This document shows, piece after piece, positions 52,811 through 61,748 of a stretch of 64,000 nucleotides of DNA. The notes under the pieces are model-generated. The model had not been told where the DNA came from. It worked only from the letters and a program-made list of their open reading frames with translations, and searched no databases. The DNA lies in NCBI GenBank assembly GCA_964501915.1, contig CAZCVP010000004.1:1-64000 (forward strand), given 5' to 3'. Every line of letters begins with the position of its first letter. Within the stretch, counting starts at the first letter, position 1. The translations under genes and the position numbers were made by a program. The DNA comes from CAYFPX01 sp964501915. GTDB taxonomy: Bacteria; Myxococcota_A; UBA796; CAJQPC01.

Positions 52811-53068
52811 ATGAGCGTCACCCAGGAGCAGCTTGCCGAGACCCTGCGCAGCGTGCTCGTGGACCAGATCCTGGCCCCCTCGATCCAGTTCGACGGCTCG
52901 ACGCACCTGTCTCCGCTGGGCGTCGACTCCATGTCCTACGTGCGCATGTTGCTCCAGGTGGAGCGTCAGCACGGCGTGACCTTCCCCGACGAGGAGATGA
53001 CGCCGGAGAACCTCGCCACGGTGGACAGCCTGGCGGCGGCCCTGTTCCGGATCGCCCAGGCTCCGTGA
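52811..53068 (+). CDS. Acyl carrier protein (second pathway)
   Basis: 85 residues from ATG at 52811. The phosphopantetheine Ser is Ser40 in LGVDSMSYVRML, and the rest shows ACP helices (ENLATVDSLAAAL). It overlaps the next gene as GTGA. It carries the acyl group activated by the ligase 55587-56987 for the condensation-like enzyme. It is clearly different in sequence from the carrier 3509-3766. Confidence 0.88.
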   Translation: MSVTQEQLAETLRSVLVDQILAPSIQFDGSTHLSPLGVDSMSYVRMLLQVERQHGVTFPDEEMTPENLATVDSLAAALFRIAQAP

Positions 53069-54378
53069 GCCGCGGCGACAGGATCCTGTCGGGGGCGGAC
53101 TTCTTCGCCGCCACGATCGACGGCTATGTGCGCCAGCAGGGCGGCGCCGGCTTCGTGTGCCAGGCCGTGCTGGAGCTGGAGGGCCACCTCGCCCCCGAGG
53201 TCCTCGAGATGTCGGTCGCTCGGCTGGCGGAGAGCTTCCCGGCGCTCGGCGATCGGGTGGTGCGGCCCTTGCCGCTGGCGCTGCCGCGCTGGAGGAGGGA
53301 CCGGGCCGGCCGGGTCGACGTCGGCTTGGACCACGTGTGCGTGGACGCGCCCTGGACCGGGGAGGGGCCGGCCCAGGCCGCGCTGGTCGAGCAGCTCTCG
53401 ACGCCCCTGCCCATCGGTGGGGGCCCCCTGCTCCACTACCGGCTGGTGCACCTGCCCCAGGACCGCTGCCTGGTCGCGCTGGCCTTCAACCACGTGCTCA
53501 GCGATGCGACCGGGATCGAGCGACTGCTCGGCTGGCAGCAGGCTCTGCAGCCGGCCCCACCCGTGCTTCCCGAGCCGGATCCTCCAGTCGGGGGGGGCCT
53601 CGCGGGACTGCGCGAGCGGGCCGAGTCCGCGCGGCGTTTCCTGCCCTGGTTCGACACCTTCGAGGCCCACCCCCCCAAGGAGCTGCAGCCGGTGGGCCCC
53701 CTGGGGGAGCTGAGGACCTGGCGGCTCACCCTCGACGCCGAGCAGTCGCGGGCCGTCGACGCGGCGATGCGGGCGGCCAAGGCGGCGATGAACCCCACGG
53801 GCTGGCTGCTCGGCACCTGTCTCCAGGAGATCCACGCCCTCGCCATGGCCCGTGGCGAGGCGCCTGAGGCCTACCTGGTCCCGGTGGCCATGGGCACGCG
53901 GCGCAAGGGCGATCACCGACCGGACCTGGCGAACCGCCTGGGGTTCCTCTTCGTCCACCTCCGCGCCGAGGAGCTCACCTCGCTGCCGGAGATCGCGCGC
54001 GCCATCCGACGCCTCTCGATGGAGCAGCTCGGCGACGACCTTCCCCGGACCCTCGTGGACGCCCTGACCTTCGCCCGTCGTCTGCCCGCGGCGCGGGTCG
54101 GGCGCTTCCTCCAGACCTCGGTCCACGGGTCCTTCGCCAGCTTCTACTTCGGCTACACGGGGGCTGTGACGCCCGCCCTGGAGACCTTCCTGGGGCACCG
54201 GGTGACCAACCTGCTGCACTACCCGACACTGCCTGCCCCGCCCGGGCTGGTGTGCGTCTTCAACCGCTTCGGGCACCGGCTCAACGCCTGCCTGGTCCTG
54301 CGGGAGGGCATCCTCTCGACGGAGGAGGAGACCACCTTGAAGGCCCGGCTCACCGAGCGGCTCCTGCGACCGGCCTGA
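53065..54378 (+). CDS. Condensation-domain-like acyltransferase
   Basis: 437 residues from GTG at 53065. The catalytic motif is FNHVLSDATG (His143, Asp147), a variant HxxxD of the NRPS condensation/wax-ester-synthase/CoA-dependent acyltransferase superfamily. The first His of HH is Asn. The second half shows VPVAMGTRRKGD and LANRLGFLFVHL, similar to the DFGWG-region of acyltransferases. It should join the carrier-bound acyl group to an alcohol or amine. The acceptor is unknown. Confidence 0.78.
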   Translation: MSRGDRILSGADFFAATIDGYVRQQGGAGFVCQAVLELEGHLAPEVLEMSVARLAESFPALGDRVVRPLPLALPRWRRDRAGRVDVGLDHVCVDAPWTGEGPAQAALVEQLSTPLPIGGGPLLHYRLVHLPQDRCLVALAFNHVLSDATGIERLLGWQQALQPAPPVLPEPDPPVGGGLAGLRERAESARRFLPWFDTFEAHPPKELQPVGPLGELRTWRLTLDAEQSRAVDAAMRAAKAAMNPTGWLLGTCLQEIHALAMARGEAPEAYLVPVAMGTRRKGDHRPDLANRLGFLFVHLRAEELTSLPEIARAIRRLSMEQLGDDLPRTLVDALTFARRLPAARVGRFLQTSVHGSFASFYFGYTGAVTPALETFLGHRVTNLLHYPTLPAPPGLVCVFNRFGHRLNACLVLREGILSTEEETTLKARLTERLLRPA

Positions 54379-54380
54379 GC

Positions 54381-55571
54381 GTGGTGGCCTGGGATGTCGT
54401 GGTGGTCGGCGGCGGCGCCGCGGGGGTCGCGGCGGCGGCGGGCGCCGCGCGGATCGGGGCGAGCACGCTCCTGCTCGAGGCCTCCCCGGTCCTGGGGGGA
54501 ACGCCCATCCTGGCCGTGCTGGCGAGCCTCTGCGGGGGCTTCGAGCAGGCCGAGGTACCTCACCGGCTGGGTCGAGGACTCTGCCGTCATGTCGGTCGTC
54601 GGCTGGAGGGCCTCGGCGGCCTGGGGGCGGTCCGCAGCGGGCCGGTCTGGGTCCAGCCCTTTCGCGTCGGCCACTGGCAGCGGGTCCTCCAGGAGCTCTG
54701 CGCCCAGACCGGTGTGACCGTGCGCACGGGGACGTCCCTGGAGCGGGCCCTGGAGGAAGGCCTCCGCCCCGGGGCCTGGGTGGACGCCAGCGGTGACGGC
54801 GTGACCGGACCGGTGCTGGGGATCGGCTGGGACCAGTCGCGTCCCCCGGACCTCCAGGTGCCCGCGGTCTCCGCCATCGTGGGCGGGGTCGACCCGGGTG
54901 CGCTCGACGTCGCGGGCCGGGCCCGGTGCCTGCTGCCGGTGGCACGAGGCGTGTCGGACGGGAGGTTGCCCGGTGGCCTGGCGGCCCTGCGCCTCCACCG
55001 GGTCCCGGACGGCCTGCTGCTCAAGCTCAACCTCCAGCCTCCCCCGGGGTGGGACCCCTCGGACCCGCCGGGCCGCAGCGCCCTGTTCCGAGAGGGTCTG
55101 GCGCTGCTCGAGCTGGGCCTCGCCTGGCTGGTCGACCACGTCGGACTCTTCGCCGGCGCCCGCTGGGTGCGTCGCCCGCTGGCGCTCGGTGTGCGGGAGA
55201 GTCGGCGTCTGCGTGGGCTGTTCACTCTGTCCGAGTCGGACGTGCGCGAGGCGCGCTCCCACCCCGACGTGGTCGCCCGCGGGAGCTGGCCGGTGGAGCT
55301 GTGGGACACCCCGGAGCACCAGCGCCTGGAGCCGATCGCCGGGCGCTCCTACGACATCCCCCTCGGGGCCCTGCGATCGGCGGAGCGCCCGGACCTGTTC
55401 TTCGGCGGGCGCTGTCTCTCCGCCAGCCGCGTGGCCCAGTCCTCTGCCAGGGTCCTCGGGACCTGCCTGGAGACGGGCCAGGCCGCGGGGACCGCCGCTG
55501 CCCTGCAGGTCCTGGAGGGCGCCCTCACGCCGCAGGCGGTACGGTCTCGACTGGAGTGGCCGGCGCCCTGA
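54381..55571 (+). CDS. FAD-dependent oxidoreductase (PF12831-like)
   Basis: 396 residues from GTG at 54381, 2 nt after the previous stop; GTG 54384 is also possible. An FAD-binding Rossmann motif VVVGGGAAGVAAAAGAARIG and the family mark LLEASPVLGGTPILAVLAS are followed by DASGDG near the middle. The C-terminus has FFGGRCLSASRVAQSSARV and ends with the second nucleotide-binding motif. Such enzymes oxidise or dehydrogenate small ring or acyl substrates. It may process the carrier-bound substrate; it is not a tryptophan-halogenase type (no WxWxIP). Confidence 0.8.
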   Translation: MVAWDVVVVGGGAAGVAAAAGAARIGASTLLLEASPVLGGTPILAVLASLCGGFEQAEVPHRLGRGLCRHVGRRLEGLGGLGAVRSGPVWVQPFRVGHWQRVLQELCAQTGVTVRTGTSLERALEEGLRPGAWVDASGDGVTGPVLGIGWDQSRPPDLQVPAVSAIVGGVDPGALDVAGRARCLLPVARGVSDGRLPGGLAALRLHRVPDGLLLKLNLQPPPGWDPSDPPGRSALFREGLALLELGLAWLVDHVGLFAGARWVRRPLALGVRESRRLRGLFTLSESDVREARSHPDVVARGSWPVELWDTPEHQRLEPIAGRSYDIPLGALRSAERPDLFFGGRCLSASRVAQSSARVLGTCLETGQAAGTAAALQVLEGALTPQAVRSRLEWPAP

Positions 55572-55586
55572 ACCCGCAGGGGAGCG

Positions 55587-56987
55587 ATGCGCATCGACCA
55601 GACCATCGCTGGGACGGCCGCCGCCCTGCCCGACCAGGTGGCTATCGTCGAGGGGGGGGAGGTCCACACCTACGCCGCCCTCATGGCTCGAGTCGACGAG
55701 GTCGCGGCCGCCCTGCGAGAGGGCGGCGTGGGTCCTGGAGACCGCGTCGGCCTGCTCGGCGGGCACGGCGCGGCCTACGTGGTCCAGGCCCTGGCGCTGC
55801 TGCGGGCGGGGGCTGTGCTGGTGCCGCTGACCGGCCGCGCCTCGGCGGTTCGCTGTCGGGAGGTCCAGGAGCGCATCGGCCTGCACGCCTGGGTGTCCTC
55901 GCCGGGTGCACTGCCCGAGCTGGGGGAGGGGAGGGCGTTCGGTGGAGCGGACCTCGCCGGGTGGCGCCTCCCGGACCCGGCACCCTCCGAGGTGGACCTG
56001 GACGGGGTGGCCTTCGTGCGCTTCACCTCGGGCACGACCGAGACGGCTCGCGGTGTGGTGCTGACGCACGCCAGCATCGCCGCCCGCCACCGGGTGGCCA
56101 ACGGGGGCCTGGCCCTCGGACCTGGAGACGGGGTGCTCTTCCCCCTGGACATGTCCCACCACTTCGTGGTGTCGGTGCTCCTGGTCCTGTCTGTCGGGGC
56201 CCGCCTGCTGCTGCCGACCCGGGCGCTGCCGGGAGAGATGGTGCGCGTCGCCGAGGCGGGTCGGGCGACGGTGGTCTACGGAGCGCCCCACCACCTGCGG
56301 CTGCTGGCTGGCGGAGCGCCGGCGGGCAGCCTGCCCGGACTCCGCCTGGTGCTGTCGACCACCGCTCCCCTCGCCAGTGCCGTGCCCGGCGACTTCGCCG
56401 AGCGCCACGGCTGCCAGGTGGGGCAGGCCTACGGCATCATCGAGGTCGGCCTGCCCTGCATCGACCTCCAGCCCTCGCCGGCGACACGGGGGACGGTCGG
56501 ACAGCCTCTGGAGGGGTTCGAGGTGCAGCTTCGTGGCTGCAAGGACGGGGTGGGGCAGGTGGCGGTCCGCGGCCCCGGACTCTTCGATGGCTACTGGTGC
56601 CCCTGGCGGCCCCGAAGCCAAGCGCTCGACGACGGGTGGTTCGTGACGGGAGACCTGGCACGGTTCGACGACGGGGGCCGGCTCGTGCTGATGGGCCGCG
56701 AGCAGGCGGTGATCAACTTCGGTGGGGTCAAGGTCTTCCCCGTCGAGGTGGAGGACGCGCTCAACCGGCACCCGAGGGTGGCCGAGAGTCTGGTCTATGG
56801 CGTGCCCCACCCGAGGCTGGGGGCGATCCCGATGGCGCGGGTGGTGCCGCTCCCCGGTGCTCGTCCCGGCGAGGGGGATCTGCTGCGATTCCTGCGCGAT
56901 CGCGTGCCGGCGCGGGAGCTGCCGCTCGGCATCGAGCTGGTCGAGGCGCTGCCGCGCACGCCCACCGGCAAGCTCCTGAGGCGTTGA
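55587..56987 (+). CDS. Acyl-CoA/ACP ligase (ANL superfamily)
   Basis: 466 residues from ATG at 55587, with GGGAG upstream. Motifs are FTSGTTETARGVVLTH (the Lys of TGxPKG is replaced), PLDMSHHFVVSVLL, YGIIEVGLPC, TGDLARFDDGG and the catalytic C-terminal Lys in PRTPTGKLLRR. The A4 position lacks the amino-binding Asp, so a fatty, aromatic or hydroxy acid is more likely than an amino acid. It probably loads the carrier 52811-53068. The missing P-loop Lys may lower turnover. Confidence 0.85.
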   Translation: MRIDQTIAGTAAALPDQVAIVEGGEVHTYAALMARVDEVAAALREGGVGPGDRVGLLGGHGAAYVVQALALLRAGAVLVPLTGRASAVRCREVQERIGLHAWVSSPGALPELGEGRAFGGADLAGWRLPDPAPSEVDLDGVAFVRFTSGTTETARGVVLTHASIAARHRVANGGLALGPGDGVLFPLDMSHHFVVSVLLVLSVGARLLLPTRALPGEMVRVAEAGRATVVYGAPHHLRLLAGGAPAGSLPGLRLVLSTTAPLASAVPGDFAERHGCQVGQAYGIIEVGLPCIDLQPSPATRGTVGQPLEGFEVQLRGCKDGVGQVAVRGPGLFDGYWCPWRPRSQALDDGWFVTGDLARFDDGGRLVLMGREQAVINFGGVKVFPVEVEDALNRHPRVAESLVYGVPHPRLGAIPMARVVPLPGARPGEGDLLRFLRDRVPARELPLGIELVEALPRTPTGKLLRR

Positions 56988-57039
56988 CCGGGCGGCCACG
57001 CCCCTTGCTCCGGGGCGCGGTCGGGGTCACCATGCTGAG

Positions 57040-58287
57040 GTGATCACCTCCGTGTCACTGCTGCTTGGCCTCGCCTGCTCGCCCGGCGTGTCGATCGAGG
57101 GAAGCCAGCCGGAAGACACGGGGGACACCGAGCCGGTGATCACCACGGACACCCTCGACACCGCCGAGGGGCCGACCCGGGTCGGGGACGCCACCGACGC
57201 GCTCTTCGGTCTCGAGCAGGTCCACCTGCTGGAGATCACGCTGGACGCCCAGGACCGGGCGGCCCTGGAGGACGACCCCTGGACCCACATCGAGACCGAC
57301 GTGGTCTTCGACGGGGAGCTGCTCTCCTCGGTCGGGCTGCGGCTCAAGGGTCGCTATGGCAGCTACCGGGACCTCAGCGCCAAGGCCGGCTTCAAGATCG
57401 ACGTCAACCGGTACAACGAGGGTCAGACGCTCCTCGGCCTCACGCACCTCAACATCAACAACCTCGTCCAGGACATCAGCCAGCTCCACGACCGGGTGTC
57501 CTACAACGCCTACCGGGCCGCCGGGATCCCCGCGCCGCGCGTGGGCTATGTCTGGGTGACCGTCGACGGCGAGGACTACGGGCTCTACGGCCTGGTGGAG
57601 GACTACGACAAGCCCTTCTTGGACCGCAACTTCAGCGATCCCAGCGGCAACCTCTACGACGGCGACTACTACCTGTCGGCGGACTGGTCCCACTTCGTGC
57701 TCGTGGACTTCGAGCGCGAGTCCTACGCCTGGTTCGACCTGGACAGCGGCACGGACGTCGGCCTGGTCGACGTGCTCGCGGTGGTGGAGGCCATCGAGCA
57801 GTCCTGTGGCACGGACTCCTTCGACGAGTCCATGGACATGGTCTTCGACATCGACCAGTTCCTCCACTACTGGGCGATGGAGATGTGGGTCGGCCAGTGG
57901 GACGGCTACAACTACAACTCCAACAACTACCGGGTCTACTTCGACCCCGAGCGGGACGGCCGGGGCATGATGATGCCCTGGGACCACGACCAGCCCTTCA
58001 GCTCCGGCCTGAACCTCTCCAACCCCATCGGGCAGCTCGGAGCCTGCTGTCGTCGAGACGACGGCTGCCGAGACCGCGTCTACGAAGCCCTCGACGACGT
58101 CTGCCGCGCCCTGAACGGCCCGGAGCTGCTCGACGACCTCGAGGCCACGGCCGACCTCATCAACCCCTACGTCCACGACGACCCCCGCCGCGAGGTCACC
58201 TACGACACGGCCCTCTACTACCAGGACGTCACCGCCACCTGGGTGAGACGCCGGTGCGACGACCTGGACAGCTTCTCGGGGCTCTGA
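57040..58287 (+). CDS. CotH-like kinase lipoprotein
   Basis: 415 residues from GTG at 57040. The signal VITSVSLLLGLAC ends at Cys13 and an Asp-Thr linker follows. The CotH kinase fold shows GLRLKGRYGSYRDLSAKAG, KIDVNRYNEGQTLLGL, YGLYGLVEDYDKPFLDRNF and MMPWDHDQPFSSG. CotH proteins phosphorylate other surface proteins in Bacillus spores; in Myxococcota many are lipoproteins of unknown target. Cysteines near the C-terminus (CCRRDDGC) suggest disulfides. It stands alone after the carrier-protein cluster. Confidence 0.85.
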   Translation: MITSVSLLLGLACSPGVSIEGSQPEDTGDTEPVITTDTLDTAEGPTRVGDATDALFGLEQVHLLEITLDAQDRAALEDDPWTHIETDVVFDGELLSSVGLRLKGRYGSYRDLSAKAGFKIDVNRYNEGQTLLGLTHLNINNLVQDISQLHDRVSYNAYRAAGIPAPRVGYVWVTVDGEDYGLYGLVEDYDKPFLDRNFSDPSGNLYDGDYYLSADWSHFVLVDFERESYAWFDLDSGTDVGLVDVLAVVEAIEQSCGTDSFDESMDMVFDIDQFLHYWAMEMWVGQWDGYNYNSNNYRVYFDPERDGRGMMMPWDHDQPFSSGLNLSNPIGQLGACCRRDDGCRDRVYEALDDVCRALNGPELLDDLEATADLINPYVHDDPRREVTYDTALYYQDVTATWVRRRCDDLDSFSGL

Positions 58288-58588
58288 CTCCGAAACCGGA
58301 GTCTGAACCGCCCCTCCCCGGCCCCAACCGTCGACCTGGAGAACCCGCCCAAGCCCGTCTCCCCACAGACGATCCCGGGTCCCCGGTGAACCTCCTCTCC
58401 CCACCCGCCGCCACGAACCACGTGGGTGCCCCCGCCGAGTCGCTACGTAGAAAGGGAAGCCCCCGGGCCTGACGCCGGCGAGGCAGGAAGCCAGCGACGG
58501 GTCCCGGGGGCAAGCCGCGCCGTTGTCCGACAAACACGTCACTTGTCGAAGGCCGGCCTCGGCTACGACCCTTATAACCGAAGTTGGA
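58288..58588. other. 301-bp intergenic region with hairpin and palindrome
   Basis: No gene is seen here. GCCCCCGGG (58459-58467) pairs perfectly with CCCGGGGGC (58503-58511) around 35 nt that can form a smaller CCTG/CAGG stem. Next is the palindrome TTGTC-C-GACAA (58523-58533), then a repeat TTGTCGA (58543-58549). TATAAC at 58573-58578 could be a -10 box for the next gene, placing the start close to the GTG at 58589. A structured leader or an operator is possible; it did not match a riboswitch class I know. Confidence 0.45.
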
Positions 58589-59965
58589 GTGGGTTGTCTC
58601 TCTCCGATTCGTGACACTGCTCGGCCCACCGCACGTCTCCTCCCGCTCGGCTACGCTGGCTTCGTGCTTCTCTCCTGGGTCCTCGCCTGTCGTCCTCCCG
58701 AGCCCGGCCAGGTCGACCTGCTGGAGTTCGCGGGAGACGTTCCCGCGAACGTGCTGGTGATCAGCGTCGACACATTGCGACGGGACAGCGTCGGTCGCTA
58801 CGCTGGGACCGCGGACACGCCCTTCCTCGACGGTCGCCTCGAGCGTGCCGTGGTGCTGGACGACCACGCGAGCTGCAGCAACTGGACGGCCCCGAGCTTC
58901 CACTGTCTCTACACCGGGGCCCGGCCGCTGGAGCTGGGCTTCGTCGTCGAGTCCGGGGATCCCGAGGTCCCGGGCTCGCCCCGTCGCCTCGACACCCTGC
59001 CGGAGGCCTTCGCCAAGGCCGGGTCCTGGACCAGCCTGGTGAGCTCGAATCCCTGGCTGGAGCCGGCGTCGGGCTGGCCCCTGGGACGCGGCTTCGACGC
59101 CGTGCGGGCCGAGCCCTTCGCCACCGGCGAGGTCGTGACCGAGCTGGCGCTCGCCGCCGCGGGCGAGCTGGTCTCGCCCTGGTGGTTCCAGGTCCACTAC
59201 CTCGATCCCCACGAGCCCTACGACGCTCCCGAGCCCTTCCGGGATCCGGCGCCGGACATCGCCTACGACCTCTCGGACCCCGAGGAGGTCCGTCGGCTGG
59301 AGGGGGACTGGTTCACCCTGTCCGAGATCGACCAGGAGGCGATCCTGGCCTGGATCGTCGCCGAGTACCGCGCCGAGCTGCGCTACCTGGACAGCGAGCT
59401 GGAGCGCCTCTGGAGCGGCCTGGACGACCGGGGTCTGCTCGACGACACCCTGGTCCTGTGGGTGAGCGACCACGGCCAGCAGCACCTGGAGCGCGGGCGC
59501 TGGGCCCATGGGCACCACCTCCACCAGGAGGAGACCGGCGCGATCGCCGCCCTCTGGGCGTCGGAGCTGGCGCCCCTCGCCTGGTCGGGGCGCACGACCC
59601 ACCGGGACCTGGCCGTGACCCTGGCCGTGCTCTACGGTCTCTCCCTGCCGGACGCGACCGGGCTCGCGCTGGGCGAGGCGCCCTCGGACCGGGCCCGCAC
59701 GATGTTCCACTACCGGCTCCAGGAGACCGGCGCCGACGGTGTCGCCCGCCACTCGGTCGAGGCGGACGGCTGGCGGCTGTCCTACACCTGGGACGGCGTG
59801 CTGAGGCTCCACGACATCGCCACGGATCCAACCGAGTCGCTCGACGTCCTGGAGGACGCCGACGATGCGCTGATCGACGCTCTCTGGGACGAGGTGGAGC
59901 CCGACTTCGAGCGAGCCCGTGAGCTGCTGGATCACCTGGAACCCGAGGACCCCTGGCGAGGGTAG
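58589..59965 (+). CDS. Sulfatase-fold lipoprotein with Thr in the nucleophile position
   Basis: 458 residues from GTG at 58589; GTG 58664 and TTG 58523 are alternatives. The lipobox is SWVLAC. The fold shows VLVISVDTLRRDSVGRY, nucleophile loop TAPSFHCLYTG with Thr in the catalytic place and no CxPxR, LDPHEPYDAPEPF and VSDHGQQHLERGRWAHGHH. Like 5982-7517 and 21839-23431 it cannot form formylglycine. It may be a phosphodiesterase or phosphoalcohol transferase. The stop codon abuts the stop of the convergent membrane protein gene with no base between. Confidence 0.78.
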   Translation: MGCLSPIRDTARPTARLLPLGYAGFVLLSWVLACRPPEPGQVDLLEFAGDVPANVLVISVDTLRRDSVGRYAGTADTPFLDGRLERAVVLDDHASCSNWTAPSFHCLYTGARPLELGFVVESGDPEVPGSPRRLDTLPEAFAKAGSWTSLVSSNPWLEPASGWPLGRGFDAVRAEPFATGEVVTELALAAAGELVSPWWFQVHYLDPHEPYDAPEPFRDPAPDIAYDLSDPEEVRRLEGDWFTLSEIDQEAILAWIVAEYRAELRYLDSELERLWSGLDDRGLLDDTLVLWVSDHGQQHLERGRWAHGHHLHQEETGAIAALWASELAPLAWSGRTTHRDLAVTLAVLYGLSLPDATGLALGEAPSDRARTMFHYRLQETGADGVARHSVEADGWRLSYTWDGVLRLHDIATDPTESLDVLEDADDALIDALWDEVEPDFERARELLDHLEPEDPWRG

Positions 59966-61333
59966 TCAGCGACTCCTGAAGAGGAGGTCCGGACCTACCG
60001 CCGCCGCTGCCCCCCATCGAGCCTCGAGCTCGTCCGTGTAGCGCGGGTCGTCGCGGTGGTCGTAGACGCAGAGGAAGGTCCGCCGATGGGCCTCGACCAG
60101 GCGCTCGAAGGTGCTCCGTGGCTGCTCGTGCAGGTAGATGGCGACGCCCTGGAGGTCCCGCGGCTGGCCGTGGCGGTGGTCGTCGTAGGCGAAGGCGTAG
60201 GGGCGGACCGGGGGGAGACGGGTCCACGGAGGGATGTGCCAGAGCACCGGGCTGGTCCCGCGCTTGTCGTCGTCGGGGGTGCGCGGTGGGGTCAGCAGCA
60301 CGATGGCGTCGCCCGGCTCGGCCTCGGCCAGGGCGACGTCCAGCGCCCGAGGGCCGTCGGCCAGGATCTCGGCCTGGGCGCGCACGTCCCGGGTGAGGCT
60401 GGTCCCCGCCTGGAGGACCGCGACGGCCAGGGCCAGGGCGAGGGCGGATCTCCGGTGCCGCCCGGCCGCTTCCACGCCCGCGGCGACCAGCCAGGCGAGG
60501 GGGATGCCCGCGGCGAGGTGGTAGGGGAATTGGTGGGGGGCTGCGATGCCCATGATCTGTAGGGCGATCACGAAGCCCTCCGTCGCCACGAGCCCCACCG
60601 CCAGCGCCGGTCTTCGCCGGGCCCCCGCGACGCCCAGGGGCAGCAACAGCAACCACCCACCCCCGAAGCGCTCCCAGGCGGCGCTGGCGATGAGTGCGGG
60701 CTCGATCGGCGGCTGTCGGAAGGTGCCCGGCTCGGTCGCCAGGTCCCACACGGCGGGCCACAGCGGCGCCGCGGCGATGACCATCACCGCCAGGATCCGC
60801 CCTGCCCGCCGAGCACCCAGGGTCAGCGCTGCGGTGGCCGCCACCCAGGCCGCCAGACCGTGGACCCAGCCGGCGAGGGCGCCGACCAGGGCGAGCTCCC
60901 ACCAGGGCCGGCCCTCGGCCACCCGATCTCGGGCCCACCAGGTGGCGGCCACCACCAGGGCGGTCAGGGGGTAGTTGTTCACCTCCGCGGCGTAGGAGAG
61001 CTGCACGGCGCCACAGGCCAGGAGCAGGGCGGCGAGCCAGCCCCCCCGCAGGGTCAGGGCCACCGCACCCAGCGAGAAGGCCACGCTGGTCAGCAGCCAG
61101 AGCACCGGCGCGGGCCAGGCCAGGCTCAGCAGGCTGTGGATCAGGGGGTAGACGGGTGGGTGGAGGCCGGCGAAGGTGGTCAGGGCCTCGGCGAGCCGTC
61201 CGTCCTGGAGGGCGTCGGCCGTGGGCTGGTTGTAGGCGGCGTACTGCCAGGCGACCTCGTCCCAGCGAGCGAGGGCCCGAGGCAGGCGCAGCAGCAGCGC
61301 GAGTCCGAGGATCCCGGCCGCGACGCGGCTCAT
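59966..61333 (-). CDS. GT-C-type membrane glycosyltransferase-like protein
   Basis: 455 residues from ATG at 61333 (ATGA overlap with frataxin). Ten or more membrane segments; the first loop has RWDEVAWQYAAYNQP, a DE motif where ArnT/PMT-type GT-C enzymes bind polyprenyl-phosphate sugar. The next loop reads FAGLHPPVYPLIHSL, also typical of the family. The C-terminal domain is soluble (YLHEQPRSTFERLVEAHRRT). The acceptor is unknown. The link with frataxin is probably only co-transcription. Confidence 0.75.
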   Translation of the reverse strand: MSRVAAGILGLALLLRLPRALARWDEVAWQYAAYNQPTADALQDGRLAEALTTFAGLHPPVYPLIHSLLSLAWPAPVLWLLTSVAFSLGAVALTLRGGWLAALLLACGAVQLSYAAEVNNYPLTALVVAATWWARDRVAEGRPWWELALVGALAGWVHGLAAWVAATAALTLGARRAGRILAVMVIAAAPLWPAVWDLATEPGTFRQPPIEPALIASAAWERFGGGWLLLLPLGVAGARRRPALAVGLVATEGFVIALQIMGIAAPHQFPYHLAAGIPLAWLVAAGVEAAGRHRRSALALALAVAVLQAGTSLTRDVRAQAEILADGPRALDVALAEAEPGDAIVLLTPPRTPDDDKRGTSPVLWHIPPWTRLPPVRPYAFAYDDHRHGQPRDLQGVAIYLHEQPRSTFERLVEAHRRTFLCVYDHRDDPRYTDELEARWGAAAAVGPDLLFRSR

Positions 61334-61656
61334 TCGTGGAATTGCACCCGGAATCCCAGCTTCTCCTCGAAGATCCCCGACAGCAGGGGCAGCATCTCCT
61401 CGCCACTGTCCCGCTCGAGCCAGCGGCCGTCCACCATGCGGAAGTGCCAGGCCGTCCAGTTGGCGCTCAGCCAGAGCTCCCGGGCGGGGACCTGCTGAGA
61501 CAGGACGACGGCGGACCCGTCTTCGAAGCGCGTGTCGACCACCCCGTCCGAGATGCGGGGGTCGATGTCGTCGGTCTCCAGGTCGTCGATCTGCTCGAAG
61601 AGGGTGCGCAGGGTGTCGCCGACCAGGGTCCGGAAGGCGCTCTCGGGGATCTCCAT
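61330..61656 (-). CDS. Frataxin/CyaY-like iron-binding protein
   Basis: 108 residues from ATG at 61656, with GAGGAG upstream. The N-terminal helix is acidic (TLFEQIDDLETDDIDP), and the beta-sheet carries VVLSQQVPARELWLSANWTA and GFRVQFHE-like strands. The conserved Trp in ELWLSA and an acidic ridge match CyaY, which binds iron and tunes cysteine-desulfurase activity in Fe-S assembly. It is far from the desulfurase 13526-14710, so no direct link is implied. Downstream is the GT-C gene. Confidence 0.8.
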   Translation of the reverse strand: MEIPESAFRTLVGDTLRTLFEQIDDLETDDIDPRISDGVVDTRFEDGSAVVLSQQVPARELWLSANWTAWHFRMVDGRWLERDSGEEMLPLLSGIFEEKLGFRVQFHE

Positions 61657-61748
61657 CGCCGGTCTCCTCGCGGGCAGGAGGGGATTGTCGCATCCCCGGG
61701 GCGGATCTCGATCGAAGTCCGAGGGCGATCCAACAGTCCAAATTCTCA

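Noticed and set aside
58430..58530. Possible c-di-GMP or cobalamin riboswitch
   Set aside because: A GCCAG-like box and a GGGAA are present, but the required core (for example CGCAAAGGGCAAACC or GCCACTG) is missing.
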